Of a stretch of 42,726 nt of DNA, positions 33,137 to 40,962 are shown piece by piece. This stretch comes from Flavobacterium sp. (lineage in GTDB: Bacteria > Bacteroidota > Bacteroidia > Flavobacteriales > Flavobacteriaceae): assembly GCF_028689845.1 (NCBI RefSeq), contig NZ_JAQVCH010000023.1, positions 1 to 42,726 of the forward strand. The letters are read 5' to 3'. Made by a program: the position numbers and the translations under genes. The notes under the pieces are model-generated. The model was given only the letters and a program-made list of their open reading frames with translations, did not search any database and was not told the origin of the DNA. Position 1 is the first letter of the stretch, and every line of letters starts with the position of its first letter.

Positions 33137-33763
33137 TTACTTTTCAAACAAAATCAAACGTCCTTCAATCGAGTAATTCGAAAAACCAATTGTTTTCGCA
33201 ATCCATGCTATTGTTTTTGCATGGTAAAAGAAAACATGGCTATGGTCATTTTTATAATACCAGGTGTCAAAATTTTTTGTTTCATCAAACAAATCCGTCA
33301 TGCAGTACAGTTTGCCGTTTGGAAGTAATAAATTATATAATTTTTCAAATTCTTTTTTTGGATGATGAAAATGTTCCATCACTTCACAACAAGAAATGTA
33401 ATCATATTGTTGGTTTAAAAGGGAAATAGTATTTGAAAAAAACGGATCATATTCCGAAATGTGGTATGCTGAATCCTTTAGCATTTTAACGATAACCGAG
33501 TTTGTTCCTGAACCATAATCTAAACCTTGATGCTGCGGTTTAAAATCTCTTTGAATGGCATTGGTAATAGGAGAAGCAAATTGCTGATAACCTTTATCAA
33601 AAATATCGTTGTTGTGATTTTCATAATGTTTCTGTTCCTCTTTTTCAGAAAAATAATTTTTATTATCTAAAAAAACAGCAAAACAAGTGGAACAAAAATA
33701 AAACTCTCTTGTATTTTGACTATAAAAATGATTAGAAGGCGATTGACATAATGGGCAATTCAT
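33137..33763 (-). CDS. Class I SAM methyltransferase with zinc ribbon
   Basis: A 208-residue protein with an N-terminal zinc ribbon (C3-PL-C6 and C24-ST-C27), then a Rossmann methyltransferase domain: GLDYGSGTNSVIV (SAM motif I), ISEYDPFF, YDYISCCEVMEHFHHPKKEF and LLPNGKLYCMTDLF. Family members with this ribbon modify sugars, RNA or small molecules; the substrate is unknown. The gene follows the small GNAT gene by 2 bases and abuts the stop of convergent mtaB. No terminator separates them. Confidence 0.85.
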   Translation of the reverse strand: MNCPLCQSPSNHFYSQNTREFYFCSTCFAVFLDNKNYFSEKEEQKHYENHNNDIFDKGYQQFASPITNAIQRDFKPQHQGLDYGSGTNSVIVKMLKDSAYHISEYDPFFSNTISLLNQQYDYISCCEVMEHFHHPKKEFEKLYNLLLPNGKLYCMTDLFDETKNFDTWYYKNDHSHVFFYHAKTIAWIAKTIGFSNYSIEGRLILFEK

Positions 33764-33765
33764 AC

Positions 33766-34047
33766 TTACAATTTTATACCCGGAGGTAATAATTCTTTAT
33801 AAATTGGATTTTTTCTAAAAAAAAGTGCAATTTTCGGATTGGTCGGAACTACTTTTAATTTTCGCTCTTCAGCAATTGTGAGTACTCTTTTTAAAAAATC
33901 TTCCACATATTCCGTTTCGATGTTTTCAGGTTCATTGAGTTTTGTGAGAAATATTTTTCGATCTTGAAGGGCATATTCAATGACTAATAAGCCAAACTCT
34001 GTTGGGGTTTCAAAATGTCTAAGAAGTTCATTGTCTTTAATTTCCAT
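33766..34047 (-). CDS. Small GNAT-fold acetyltransferase (NATD1/YjdJ type)
   Basis: A 93-residue protein of the minimal GNAT family (YjdJ/NATD1). It has the pattern FGLLVIEYALQDRKIFLTKLNEPE, then FLKRVLTIAEERKLKVVPTNPKIALFFRKNP, in which the pairing of a late helix with a VVPxCP-like strand is typical; here the usual Cys of that strand is Asn (VPTNP). The substrate is unknown. It is likely co-transcribed with the methyltransferase. Confidence 0.78.
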   Translation of the reverse strand: MEIKDNELLRHFETPTEFGLLVIEYALQDRKIFLTKLNEPENIETEYVEDFLKRVLTIAEERKLKVVPTNPKIALFFRKNPIYKELLPPGIKL

Positions 34048-34111
34048 AATGTTCCATTTTACTTGAAAAAAGTTTAAAAAGCAGAAAGTAGCCTCAAGTA
34101 AAGAGGTTTTA

Positions 34112-34119
34112 CAAATTTA
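34112..34119 (-). promoter_or_regulatory. Possible -7 element of the GNAT-methyltransferase pair
   Basis: On the minus strand TAAATTTG matches TAnnTTTG, 65 bases before the ATG at 34047. No TTTG is found at the proper distance. The leader contains TTACTTGA/TCAAGTAA (34059-34066 and 34094-34101), which could form an 8-pair stem. Confidence 0.35.
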
Positions 34120-34252
34120 CGGCTTTTAATTTTTTAATAGTAGACATTACTTTTTATTCTTCAATATTTAACATTTAACAATCATAATTTTATCCTATTT
34201 TTTTATAAATTCGAGTGATTAAGAGTAATTTTATCGATTATTGACATTTTAT

Positions 34253-34912
34253 ATGGAAAAAATACCAGTTTATTTTATGCCCGGCTTGGCAGCAAGTCCC
34301 GCTATTTTTGAACGCATAAATTTGCCAGAAGAATCATTCTCTATCTTTTTTTTAGAATGGTTACTCCCATTAGAGAAAGAAACATTGAGTGATTATGCTT
34401 TTCGAATGACCAAACATATCCATCATGAAAATCCGGTATTGATTGGCGTCTCCTTTGGAGGCGTTTTAGTACAAGAAATGGCCAAATTAATTTCCGTTCA
34501 AAAAATAATCATAATATCAAGCGTGAAAACCAATAGTGAATTTCCAAAAAGGATGAAGTTTGCTAAAACTACCAAAGCCTATAAATTATTACCAACGGGT
34601 CTGGTGCACAATATTGAAAATTTGTCCAAATTTGCCTATGGCGAAAAAATTATCCAACGCTTAAAATTATATGAGAAATACCTAAGTGTTCGAGATAAAT
34701 CATATTTAGATTGGTCTTTAGAAACAATTATTTTGTGGGATAGAACGCTGGCTGATGATAAAGTTATTCATATTCATGGCGATGCCGATGAAGTTTTTCC
34801 TTATAAAAATATAACAAAATGCATAACCATAAAAGGAGGAACACACATAATGATTTTGAATAAATATAAGTGGTTTAATGAAAATTTGCCAAAAATTATT
34901 TTAAATGAGTGA
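34253..34912 (+). CDS. Alpha/beta hydrolase
   Basis: A 219-residue alpha/beta-hydrolase. I use ATG 34253; an in-frame TTG 12 bases upstream is possible. The oxyanion stretch FMPGLAASPAIF, the nucleophile elbow GVSFGGV (S67), the acid-loop HGDADEVFP and the catalytic His in KGGTHIMI are in the right order. There is no signal peptide, so it should be cytoplasmic. The substrate cannot be inferred. The lytic transglycosylase gene follows after 51 bases. Confidence 0.85.
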   Translation: MEKIPVYFMPGLAASPAIFERINLPEESFSIFFLEWLLPLEKETLSDYAFRMTKHIHHENPVLIGVSFGGVLVQEMAKLISVQKIIIISSVKTNSEFPKRMKFAKTTKAYKLLPTGLVHNIENLSKFAYGEKIIQRLKLYEKYLSVRDKSYLDWSLETIILWDRTLADDKVIHIHGDADEVFPYKNITKCITIKGGTHIMILNKYKWFNENLPKIILNE

Positions 34913-34963
34913 GGTTGTGGATTGATTTTTGTAGATTTATAAATAATAAAATAAAAGTAGAAA

Positions 34964-35851
34964 ATGAAAAGGATTTATCAGGTATTGCTTACAATTGTTT
35001 TTATAGGAATCGCTGGAATATTTGTTTATTCTAAAGCGAAAGAAACGCCTGTCAAAGATAAAATCGAATTGGTTGGTTTGCCAACCCAAATTGATTTTGC
35101 TGGTGAAGCAGCTCCTTTAAATATTGTAGATGTTCGTGAGCGTTTAGATCGTGAAATGCTAATTAATACTAATTTGCATTCTTCTACGACTTTAGTTTTA
35201 AAAAGAGCTAATCGTGCTTTTCCAGTTATCGAACCGATATTAAAAAAATACGGTGTTCCTGATGATTTTAAGTATTTAGCGGTAATAGAAAGTGGTTTGG
35301 TTAATGCTGTTTCACCTGCTGGAGCTCGAGGAGTTTGGCAATTTATGCCTGAAACGGCCAAGGAAAAAGGGATGGAAGTAAATGAGTATGTCGATGAACG
35401 CTATCATTTAGAAAAATCTACAGAAGCGGCATGTCGCTATTTATTAGAAGCCAAAAATAAATTTGGAAGTTGGACATTGGCTGCTGCTTCTTATAACGGT
35501 GGAATGACGGGTATTAACCGACAATTAGAAAGTCAACAAGTTTCTGATTACTATGATGTATTGCTAACCGAAGAAACCTCTCGTTATGTATTTCGGATTT
35601 TAGCCTTAAAAGAAATCATGCAGAATCCCGTAAAATACGGATTTGATATTCCAAAAGACCAATTGTATTATCCTATTGAGAGTAGAAAAATTGAAATTGA
35701 TACGCCCATCTCTAATCTGTCTTCGTTTGCAAAAGAAAATGGGATTAATTATAAAATTTTGAAGTTGCATAATCCGTGGCTAAGAGATAAAAAATTAGAA
35801 AATAAATCGAAAAAAGTTTATATTTTAGCTATTCCTACGGAAGGATATTAA
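34964..35851 (+). CDS. Lytic transglycosylase (MltD-like, SLT domain)
   Basis: A 295-residue protein with an N-terminal signal/anchor helix (about 4-22) and an SLT domain (about 90-230). The catalytic Glu is E109 in LAVIESGL, followed by SPAGARGVWQFMPETA and AAASYNGGMTGI, all typical of MltD-type lytic transglycosylases. The enzyme cleaves the MurNAc-GlcNAc bond with formation of 1,6-anhydro ends. The C-terminal part (NGINYKILKLHNPWLRDKKL) resembles a truncated LysM-like wall-binding region. Confidence 0.9.
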   Translation: MKRIYQVLLTIVFIGIAGIFVYSKAKETPVKDKIELVGLPTQIDFAGEAAPLNIVDVRERLDREMLINTNLHSSTTLVLKRANRAFPVIEPILKKYGVPDDFKYLAVIESGLVNAVSPAGARGVWQFMPETAKEKGMEVNEYVDERYHLEKSTEAACRYLLEAKNKFGSWTLAAASYNGGMTGINRQLESQQVSDYYDVLLTEETSRYVFRILALKEIMQNPVKYGFDIPKDQLYYPIESRKIEIDTPISNLSSFAKENGINYKILKLHNPWLRDKKLENKSKKVYILAIPTEGY

Positions 35852-35861
35852 TCGAAATTCA

Positions 35862-36233
35862 ATGAAAATGACTACAACCACATTTCTTTTATTATTAGGA
35901 ATTGGCTTATTAGCTGGTTTATTAAGTGGATTAATTGGAATTGGCGGAGGCGTCATTATGGTTCCACTTTTACTAATTTTAGGATTATCACAACATCAAG
36001 CTCAAGGAACAAGTCTCACCGTTTTAGCCGTACCAGTTACTGCTTTAGCTGCTTTTACCTATTATAAAGAAGGCCATGTCGATTGGCGATATGCCGCTGT
36101 TATGGCTGTTTTCTTTGTTATAGGAGGTTATTTTGGAAGTAAATTTGCCATTCACATTGAAGAAAAAGTGCTTAAAAAAATATTTGGGGTAGTACTCTTG
36201 CTGATGGCTGGAAAACTAATTTTTGGTAAATAA
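35862..36233 (+). CDS. Half-size TauE/SafE-family membrane protein
   Basis: A 123-residue integral membrane protein with about four helices. It contains LLAGLLSGLIGIGGGVIMVPLLLILG and HQAQGTSLTVLAVPVTALAAFTYYKEG, hallmarks of one repeat of TauE/SafE anion exporters, which normally have two repeats (about 250 residues). Half-size members are found in Bacteroidota and would need to dimerise to form a complete transporter. The substrate is unknown; sulfite and sulfoacetate are known for full-size relatives. The stop abuts the convergent TlpA-like gene. Confidence 0.8.
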   Translation: MKMTTTTFLLLLGIGLLAGLLSGLIGIGGGVIMVPLLLILGLSQHQAQGTSLTVLAVPVTALAAFTYYKEGHVDWRYAAVMAVFFVIGGYFGSKFAIHIEEKVLKKIFGVVLLLMAGKLIFGK

Positions 36234-36914
36234 TTAAAATGTTGCCAACATTTCTTTTGAATTTAATTGTATGATGCGTTCCTTAAAAACGGTATAATTC
36301 ATCTCTAAAGCTTTTTTAGTTGGAGTTTTTAAGGGAACCGAAGCAGCCCCTCTTTTAATGTTAACTACTTGCAAATGGGAATCAATCATATAACAGGTCG
36401 GAAAACCTAATGTTTCTTTCATGTTTTCAACAATTTCGTTGTCGTTTTTATAATTTTTGTGGGCGTAACAAATTTCAATTTGACCACTAAATTTTTTAGA
36501 GAACTTTTTAACCTCTTGTTTTTTGCCCCAAACAATGACTACAAATTCAACTTCTTTTGAATATTCTTTGGCTAATTTATTTAAAGCTAAAATTTCTCCT
36601 TTTCCCGGAACGCACCAAGCGGCATAAGTCACCAAAAAAATAGGCTTTTTAACTTTACTCATTTTAAGTTTTCTATTTGAAACTCGTTTTAATGTAAAAT
36701 CATTGAATTTAGAACCCACTAATTGATTTTGAACTAAACTATCAAATAAAAATTGACCACGATCAAAATCACCTGCTTTGTAGGCTTTGTTACTTTGTTG
36801 TTTGAATTTTGAAAAATTACTTCGGACTGCATCAGAAAAAAGTCGCTCACCGTCTTGTGCAAAAAAGGTGTAAAAAGGAGTAAAAAAAAATAATATGACT
36901 AACAAATTTTTCAT
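36234..36914 (-). CDS. TlpA-like thioredoxin-fold protein lacking the second active Cys
   Basis: A 226-residue exported protein (signal peptide to about residue 20, FFAQ) with a thioredoxin-fold domain from about residue 85. The active-site stretch reads TYAAWCVPGKGE; the first Cys (C101) is present but the second Cys of CxxC is Gly (G104). The cis-Pro stretch GFPTCYMID, with an extra Cys next to it, is retained. It therefore cannot work as a normal dithiol reductase; a monothiol, chaperone or ligand role is possible. Close relatives are often annotated TlpA/ResA-like. It has its own promoter. Confidence 0.8.
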   Translation of the reverse strand: MKNLLVILFFFTPFYTFFAQDGERLFSDAVRSNFSKFKQQSNKAYKAGDFDRGQFLFDSLVQNQLVGSKFNDFTLKRVSNRKLKMSKVKKPIFLVTYAAWCVPGKGEILALNKLAKEYSKEVEFVVIVWGKKQEVKKFSKKFSGQIEICYAHKNYKNDNEIVENMKETLGFPTCYMIDSHLQVVNIKRGAASVPLKTPTKKALEMNYTVFKERIIQLNSKEMLATF

Positions 36915-36934
36915 CCGACTAGTATATTAACAGT

Positions 36935-36966
36935 CAAATGTAAGTAAAGTATTTATAAAAAACAAA
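36935..36966 (-). promoter_or_regulatory. Promoter of the TlpA-like gene
   Basis: On the minus strand TTTG (36966-36963), 20 bases, TACATTTG (36942-36935): full matches to both boxes. The ATG at 36914 lies 21 bases downstream. Confidence 0.6.
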
Positions 36967-37004
36967 TTTTTTTATTGTAACTCGTTGAATTACAGTATTT
37001 AACT

Positions 37005-37042
37005 AAAATGCCATTTTGAAATGAATCAAAACGGCATTTTTT
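37005..37042. terminator. Terminator downstream of the TPR-like gene
   Basis: AAAATGCCATTTTGA (37005-37019), 6-base loop, TCAAAACGGCATTTTTT (from 37026), one mismatch in a 15-pair stem. It follows the minus-strand stop at 37061 by 19 bases and protects the TlpA-like gene promoter from read-through. Confidence 0.75.
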
Positions 37043-37060
37043 ATTGTGAAAATTAGTGAT

Positions 37061-37576
37061 TTATATTTTTTTCAATTGTTGTTTCATCATGGTGATTTGT
37101 TCTTTCAACATATTTTGCTTATCTAATTTTTTGGCCTCATTGAGTAAATTAGTGGCTTCAATTTTACGCCTTCTCGACATCGCAATTCCTGCTAAATTCA
37201 ATTTGGCTACTGCTAAATCCATATCCATGGAAAGTCCTAATTCAATTGCTTTTTTAAAGAATTTTTCCGCTTGGTTTAAATTAGTTTGTGAAACCATCAA
37301 TCCGTGTAAGTAGTTATAATAGCCTTGTTGCTTTTTAACCAACGCACTTTCAGGTTTTTTAATTTTATCTAACCATACTTTTGCACCCACGAAATCTTGT
37401 TTTCGTAATTTTAAAAAGGCTAACAGTATAAATTCGTTTTTAAAATAAAGAAAAATCGGGAAAAAAGTTAAAAGTAAAAGGAAAATTCCATTTCCAATAT
37501 TATTGTCGGAAAATTGCCAAACACTCAGAATTACTAATACGGCTACGAGAACTAATTTGATATTTTTGTGAAACAT
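37061..37576 (-). CDS. Membrane protein with TPR-like region
   Basis: A 171-residue protein with two N-terminal membrane helices (about 7-22 and 29-46) and a cytoplasmic helical part. The latter has TPR-like repeats (KQDFVGAKVWLDKI, NLNQAEKFFKKAIELGLSMD, AKLNLAGIAMSRRRKIEATNLLNEAKKLD). The C-terminus is basic. It probably scaffolds protein contacts at the inner membrane; the partner is unknown. It is divergent from rpmH, and this arrangement suggests its conservation in the group, which I cannot test here. Confidence 0.75.
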   Translation of the reverse strand: MFHKNIKLVLVAVLVILSVWQFSDNNIGNGIFLLLLTFFPIFLYFKNEFILLAFLKLRKQDFVGAKVWLDKIKKPESALVKKQQGYYNYLHGLMVSQTNLNQAEKFFKKAIELGLSMDMDLAVAKLNLAGIAMSRRRKIEATNLLNEAKKLDKQNMLKEQITMMKQQLKKI

Positions 37577-37600
37577 GCTGTCATTATTATTTTATGTTTG

Positions 37601-37608
37601 CAAAGGTA
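37601..37608 (-). promoter_or_regulatory. -7 element of the TPR-like gene
   Basis: On the minus strand TACCTTTG fits TAnnTTTG, 24 bases before the ATG at 37576. The -33 side has no TTTG. Confidence 0.4.
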
Positions 37609-37640
37609 AGAAAAGAAATGAAAATATTTTTATAAAACCA

Positions 37641-37671
37641 CTTGTGAGGAAAAAAAGTCTTTGTATATTTG
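37641..37671 (+). promoter_or_regulatory. Promoter of rpmH
   Basis: CTTG (37641-37644), 19 bases, TATATTTG (37664-37671). Transcription would begin near 37678, with a leader of about 55 nucleotides before the rpmH ATG at 37734. Confidence 0.65.
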
Positions 37672-37733
37672 CACTCGGTTTTTGAGTAACCCAATAGTAG
37701 ATAATTATACACGATTTTTAAAGATACATCACA

Positions 37734-37895
37734 ATGAGCAAAAGAACGTTTCAACCATCGAAAAGAAAAAGAAGAAATAAACACGGGTTTATGGATAGAA
37801 TGGCTACTGCTAATGGTAGAAAAGTCCTAGCTCGTCGTAGAGCAAAAGGAAGACATAAACTAACTGTTTCTTGCGAACCAAGACACAAAAAATAA
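37734..37895 (+). CDS. rpmH: Ribosomal protein bL34
   Basis: A 53-residue, highly basic protein: [20 protein letters not shown], then [19 protein letters not shown] and the tail SCEPRHKK. It matches bL34 of the large ribosomal subunit over its full length; the tail is slightly longer than the E. coli protein. The gene is followed by its own terminator and then carB. The usual partners dnaA and rnpA are not next to it, as is common in Bacteroidota. Confidence 0.97.
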   Translation: MSKRTFQPSKRKRRNKHGFMDRMATANGRKVLARRRAKGRHKLTVSCEPRHKK

Positions 37896-37917
37896 TGGTT
37901 AGTACTAATCAAATATT

Positions 37918-37949
37918 AAGGCGTTACTTTTTTTAGTAACGCCTTTTTT
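37918..37949 (+). terminator. Terminator of rpmH
   Basis: AAGGCGTTACT (37918-37928), six-T loop, AGTAACGCCTTTTTT (37935-37949), a perfect 11-pair stem. The T run leads into TAACTTG (37951-37957), a possible imperfect -7 element for carB. Confidence 0.92.
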
Positions 37950-37996
37950 ATAACTTGTCCACTCAAAATACAACTAAACTACAATAACACAACAAC

Positions 37997-40849
37997 ATGC
38001 CTAAAGACAACTCCATTAAATCTGTTTTAATTATCGGCTCAGGCCCAATTGTTATAGGTCAAGCCTGTGAGTTTGATTATGCTGGATCACAATCGGCTCG
38101 TTCAATTCGAGAAGAAGGAATTGAAGTGGTTTTGATAAATTCAAATCCAGCAACTATTATGACCGATCCTTCTATGGCCGATCATATTTATTTATTGCCA
38201 TTAACCACAAAATCCATTATCGAAATTCTTAAAAAGCATCCTAACATTGATGCTGTGTTGCCTACAATGGGCGGACAAACAGCATTGAACTTATGTTTAG
38301 AAGCTGATGAAAAAGGAATATGGCAAGATTTTGGAGTGCGTTTAATCGGGGTAGACATTAATGCGATTAACATTACTGAAGACCGCGAACAATTTAAACA
38401 ATTATTAGAAAGAATTGGAGTAGGATCAGCTCCAGCTAAAACGGCTACTTCGTTTTTGAAGGGAAAAGAAATCGCACAAGAGTTCGGTTTTCCGTTGGTG
38501 ATTCGACCTTCCTTTACTTTAGGGGGAACAGGTGCCGCTTTTGTACATCGCAGCGAAGATTTTGATGAATTATTAACCCGAGGATTAGAAGCTTCTCCAA
38601 TTCATGAAGTGTTAATTGATAAAGCTTTATTGGGATGGAAAGAATATGAATTAGAATTGCTTCGTGATAAAAATGACAATGTGGTCATTATCTGTTCTAT
38701 CGAAAATATGGATCCTATGGGAATTCATACGGGCGATAGTATTACCGTGGCTCCTGCCATGACCTTATCGGATACTACTTTTCAAAAAATGCGAGATATG
38801 GCCATCTTGATGATGCGTTCTATCGGAAATTTTGCTGGCGGATGTAACGTACAATTTGCGGTTTCACCCGACGAAAAAGAAGATATTGTTGCTATTGAAA
38901 TCAATCCACGTGTATCGCGTTCATCTGCCTTAGCTTCAAAAGCAACGGGTTATCCAATTGCTAAAATCGCTTCAAAATTAGCCTTAGGTTATACGTTAGA
39001 TGAATTACAAAATCAAATTACAAAATCAACGTCTGCTTTATTTGAACCAACTTTAGACTATGTCATTGTGAAAATTCCACGATGGAATTTTGATAAGTTT
39101 GAAGGTGCAGATCGAACCTTAGGCCTTCAAATGAAATCAGTGGGTGAAGTGATGGGAATTGGACGTTCATTCCAAGAAGCCTTGCATAAAGCCACACAAT
39201 CGTTAGAGATTAAACGAAACGGATTAGGAGCCGATGGAAAAGGATATAAAAATTACGAACAGATTATTGAAAAACTTACGTTTGCCAGTTGGGACCGTGT
39301 TTTTGTGATTTATGATGCCATTCAAATGGGAATTCCTTTGAATAGAATTCATGAGATTACTAAAATTGATATGTGGTTCTTAAAACAATATGAAGAGCTT
39401 TATCTGCTTGAAAAAGAAATCGCTAATTATTCTATTGACACATTGCCAAAAGAGTTAATCTTAGAAGCAAAACAAAAAGGATTCGCAGATAGACAAATCG
39501 CTCACATGGTGGGTTGCTTAGAAAGTCAGGTATATAAAAAGCGTGAACTACTTTCTATAAATCGTGTTTTCAAACTGGTTGACACTTGTGCTGCCGAGTT
39601 TAAAGCGAAAACACCTTTTTATTATTCTACTTTTGAAGCTGAAATAGAATCTGCAACTGGCGAACGCTATGTGCAAAATGAAAGTATTGTCACGCCTAAA
39701 AAGAAAGTTATCGTTTTAGGTTCGGGACCAAACCGAATTGGACAAGGAATTGAATTTGATTATTCTTGTGTTCATGGTGTTTTAGCAGCAAAAGAATGTG
39801 GTTATGAAACCATTATGATTAATTGTAATCCTGAAACGGTTTCTACCGATTTTGATACGGCTGATAAATTATATTTTGAGCCTGTTTTTTGGGAACATAT
39901 TTACGATATCATTCGACATGAAAATCCAGAAGGAGTCATCGTGCAATTAGGCGGTCAAACGGCTTTAAAATTAGCTGAAAAATTAGACCGTTACGGAATT
40001 AAAATCATTGGAACAAGTTTTGATGCACTTGATTTAGCAGAAGACAGAGGACGATTTTCTGAACTATTAAAAGAGTTGAAAATTCCGTATCCTGAATTTG
40101 GAGTCGCCGAAAATGCAGAACAAGCAATTGCTTTGGCCGATGTTTTAGATTTTCCTTTATTGGTTAGACCTTCGTATGTGTTGGGCGGACAAGGAATGAA
40201 AATTGTGATTAATAAACAAGAATTAGAAGAGCATGTGATTGACTTGCTAAAAAATATTCCAGGTAATAAACTGTTGTTAGATCATTATTTAGATGGAGCA
40301 ATTGAGGCAGAAGCCGATGCTATTTGTGATGGCGAAAACGTGTACATCATCGGAATCATGGAACATATTGAACCATGTGGCGTACATTCTGGCGATAGTA
40401 ATGCCACGTTGCCACCCTTTAATTTAGGAGAATTTGTATTGCAACAAATAAAAGACCATACGCATAAAATTGCCTTAGCTTTAAAAACAGTAGGTTTAAT
40501 TAATATTCAGTTTGCCATTAAAGATGATACTGTTTATATTATTGAAGCAAATCCGAGAGCTTCTCGAACAGTTCCTTTTATAGCAAAAGCGTATGGCGAA
40601 CCCTATGTTAATTATGCCACAAAAGTGATGCTTGGCGTAAACAAAGTGACTGATTTTACTTTTAATCCGCAATTAAAAGGATTTGCCATCAAACAACCTG
40701 TTTTTTCATTTAGTAAATTTCATGGTGTAAATAAAAAATTAGGACCAGAAATGAAATCAACTGGCGAAAGTATTTTGTTTATTGATGACTTAAAAGATGA
40801 TCAATTTTATGAATTGTATTCTCGACGAAAAATGTATTTAAGCAAATAA
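37997..40849 (+). CDS. carB: Carbamoyl-phosphate synthase large subunit, lacking MGS domain
   Basis: A 950-residue CarB. Two homologous halves begin at SVLIIGSGPIVIGQACEFDYAG and at VIVLGSGPNRIGQGIEFDYSC (about 571), each with an ATP-grasp domain (about 125-335 and 680-880) and the pattern EINPRVSRSSALASKATGYPIAKI or its equivalent. The enzyme makes carbamoyl phosphate from ammonia (from glutamine via CarA), bicarbonate and two ATP, for pyrimidine and arginine synthesis. The protein ends at MYLSK just after the second half; the C-terminal MGS-like allosteric domain of the 1073-residue E. coli enzyme is missing. carA is not in the window. Confidence 0.95.
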   Translation: MPKDNSIKSVLIIGSGPIVIGQACEFDYAGSQSARSIREEGIEVVLINSNPATIMTDPSMADHIYLLPLTTKSIIEILKKHPNIDAVLPTMGGQTALNLCLEADEKGIWQDFGVRLIGVDINAINITEDREQFKQLLERIGVGSAPAKTATSFLKGKEIAQEFGFPLVIRPSFTLGGTGAAFVHRSEDFDELLTRGLEASPIHEVLIDKALLGWKEYELELLRDKNDNVVIICSIENMDPMGIHTGDSITVAPAMTLSDTTFQKMRDMAILMMRSIGNFAGGCNVQFAVSPDEKEDIVAIEINPRVSRSSALASKATGYPIAKIASKLALGYTLDELQNQITKSTSALFEPTLDYVIVKIPRWNFDKFEGADRTLGLQMKSVGEVMGIGRSFQEALHKATQSLEIKRNGLGADGKGYKNYEQIIEKLTFASWDRVFVIYDAIQMGIPLNRIHEITKIDMWFLKQYEELYLLEKEIANYSIDTLPKELILEAKQKGFADRQIAHMVGCLESQVYKKRELLSINRVFKLVDTCAAEFKAKTPFYYSTFEAEIESATGERYVQNESIVTPKKKVIVLGSGPNRIGQGIEFDYSCVHGVLAAKECGYETIMINCNPETVSTDFDTADKLYFEPVFWEHIYDIIRHENPEGVIVQLGGQTALKLAEKLDRYGIKIIGTSFDALDLAEDRGRFSELLKELKIPYPEFGVAENAEQAIALADVLDFPLLVRPSYVLGGQGMKIVINKQELEEHVIDLLKNIPGNKLLLDHYLDGAIEAEADAICDGENVYIIGIMEHIEPCGVHSGDSNATLPPFNLGEFVLQQIKDHTHKIALALKTVGLINIQFAIKDDTVYIIEANPRASRTVPFIAKAYGEPYVNYATKVMLGVNKVTDFTFNPQLKGFAIKQPVFSFSKFHGVNKKLGPEMKSTGESILFIDDLKDDQFYELYSRRKMYLSK

Positions 40850-40851
40850 AT

Positions 40852-40877
40852 AAAAAGCCTCTTCGGAGGCTTTTTTT
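40852..40877 (+). terminator. Terminator of carB with UUCG tetraloop
   Basis: AAAAAGCCTC (40852-40861), loop TTCG, GAGGCTTTTTTT (40866-40877). It begins 3 bases after the carB stop. Confidence 0.93.
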
Positions 40878-40903
40878 GATTGTTTAAATAGTTGCCTAAA
40901 TAT

Positions 40904-40947
40904 AAAAGACGTCAGGCAAACCGTATCGTTCACTTGACGTCTTTTTT
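40904..40947. terminator. Terminator of the DUF3857 gene, possibly bidirectional
   Basis: AAAAGACGTCA (40904-40914), 20-base loop, TGACGTCTTTTTT (40935-40947). It lies 15 bases after the minus-strand stop at 40963. The large loop makes it weaker than the carB terminator. Confidence 0.7.
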
Positions 40948-40962
40948 ATGCTTGTTTTTAAA

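Noticed and set aside
37587..37784. Minus-strand frame overlapping rpmH
   Set aside because: It is antisense to rpmH and to its promoter and has no recognisable content.
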